In this document: one piece after another, positions 63,733 through 64,000 of the stretch | How positions within the stretch are numbered: position 1 is the first letter of the stretch | Layout: each line of letters opens with the position of its first letter | DNA from: Mycolicibacterium boenickei | GTDB lineage: Bacteria > Actinomycetota > Actinomycetes > Mycobacteriales > Mycobacteriaceae | Assembly: GCF_010731295.1 (NCBI RefSeq) | Contig: NZ_AP022579.1 | Coordinates: 6,386,001 to 6,450,000 of the forward strand | DNA length: 64,000 bases | Reading direction: 5' to 3' | The notes under the pieces: generated by a model | Database searches by the model: none | The model's input: only the letters and a program-made list of their open reading frames with translations | Told to the model about the DNA's origin: nothing | Made by a program: the position numbers and the translations under genes

Positions 63733-64000
63733 CTACTGGATGTTGACGTCGACACTGGCCGGCAGATCGATGCGCATGAGCGCGTCAACCGTCTTCGGCG
63801 TCGGGTCGAGGATGTCGATCAGTCGCTTGTGGGTGCGCATTTCGAAATGCTCCCGCGAGTCCTTGTACTTGTGCGGCGACCGAATGACGCAATACACGTT
63901 CTTCTCGGTCGGCAGCGGCACGGGGCCCACCACACTGGCACCGGTACGGGTGACCGTCTCGACGATCTTGCGCGCCGAGGCATCAATGGCCTCATGGTCG
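63733..64000 (-). CDS. rpsJ: 30S ribosomal protein S10, C-terminal part (start outside window)
   Basis: About 88 C-terminal residues are visible. The frame stays open to the right edge (…[20 protein letters not shown] before [14 protein letters not shown]), so the normal 101-residue protein starts roughly 40 bp outside. First gene of the S10 operon; also the NusB partner in antitermination. Confidence 0.97.
   Translation of the reverse strand, partial: DHEAIDASARKIVETVTRTGASVVGPVPLPTEKNVYCVIRSPHKYKDSREHFEMRTHKRLIDILDPTPKTVDALMRIDLPASVDVNIQ

Overview
The window is high-GC, densely coded DNA from a mycobacterium, most likely a fast-growing Mycolicibacterium-type species. The evidence is the gene order secY-adk-map-sigL-rslA, sppA beside rplO, an arylsulfatase/formylglycine-generating-enzyme pair inside the ribosomal-protein cluster, tandem Rv0731c-type methyltransferases, and a sigK-rskA-dipZ-mpt83 module. 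Comparisons with M. tuberculosis are from memory of its gene order, not from a search. I found no tRNA, rRNA, CRISPR array, transposase or integrase.

Left part (1-20,100). A small minus-strand set (ketosynthase-III-like fragment, SRPBCC protein, thiamine-diphosphate enzyme) looks like the end of a biosynthetic cluster. A lone methyltransferase follows, then anti-sigma/sigma rslA-sigL with a clear SigL-type promoter, then map, adk and secY. Four tandem plus-strand methyltransferase paralogues (7.8-11.5 kb) end in a long hairpin. From 11.5 to 18.1 kb lies a divergent catabolic-looking cluster: DUF3830, amidase and D-2-hydroxyacid dehydrogenase on one strand; two Asp/Glu-racemase/maleate-isomerase-like proteins and a GntR regulator on the other; then an MFS transporter. 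sppA and a divergent luciferase-like oxidoreductase close this part.

Ribosomal cluster and its insertion. The minus strand carries rplO-rpmD-rpsE-rplR-rplF-rpsH-rpsN-rplE-rplX-rplN (21.2-25.4 kb) and rpsQ-rpmC-rplP-rpsC-rplV-rpsS-rplB-rplW-rplD-rplC-rpsJ (58.7 kb to the right edge). About 33 kb separates the two halves. In transcription order atsA, a lipoprotein and the sulfatase maturase lie next to rplN, as I recall for M. tuberculosis. The remaining 29 kb is accessory: an MFS/TetR pair with an operator; a DUF2306/TetR pair with an operator; another TetR; a cupin/FAD oxidoreductase/Nudix group; a large LuxR-type ATPase regulator; two tandem Tat-exported alkyl-sulfatase lipoproteins; a Rieske/GMC oxidoreductase pair; a beta-helix protein; a LIP-family lipoprotein without its catalytic serine; a four-gene translationally coupled exopolysaccharide operon (BcsB-like, membrane protein, BcsA-like glycosyltransferase, GT-C-like protein); and the SigK module.

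How parts work together. FGE should activate AtsA by converting Cys83 of its sulfatase motif. SigK probably drives both dipZ-sigK-rskA and the divergent mpt83-like gene, forming a feedback loop. The GntR protein probably acts on a palindrome between the two arms of the catabolic cluster. The same 17-bp palindrome occurs upstream of one alkyl sulfatase and of the GMC oxidoreductase, hinting at a common regulator. Convergent borders at 11.5, 21.1 and 58.7 kb carry long hairpins; the last two share nearly the same arms.
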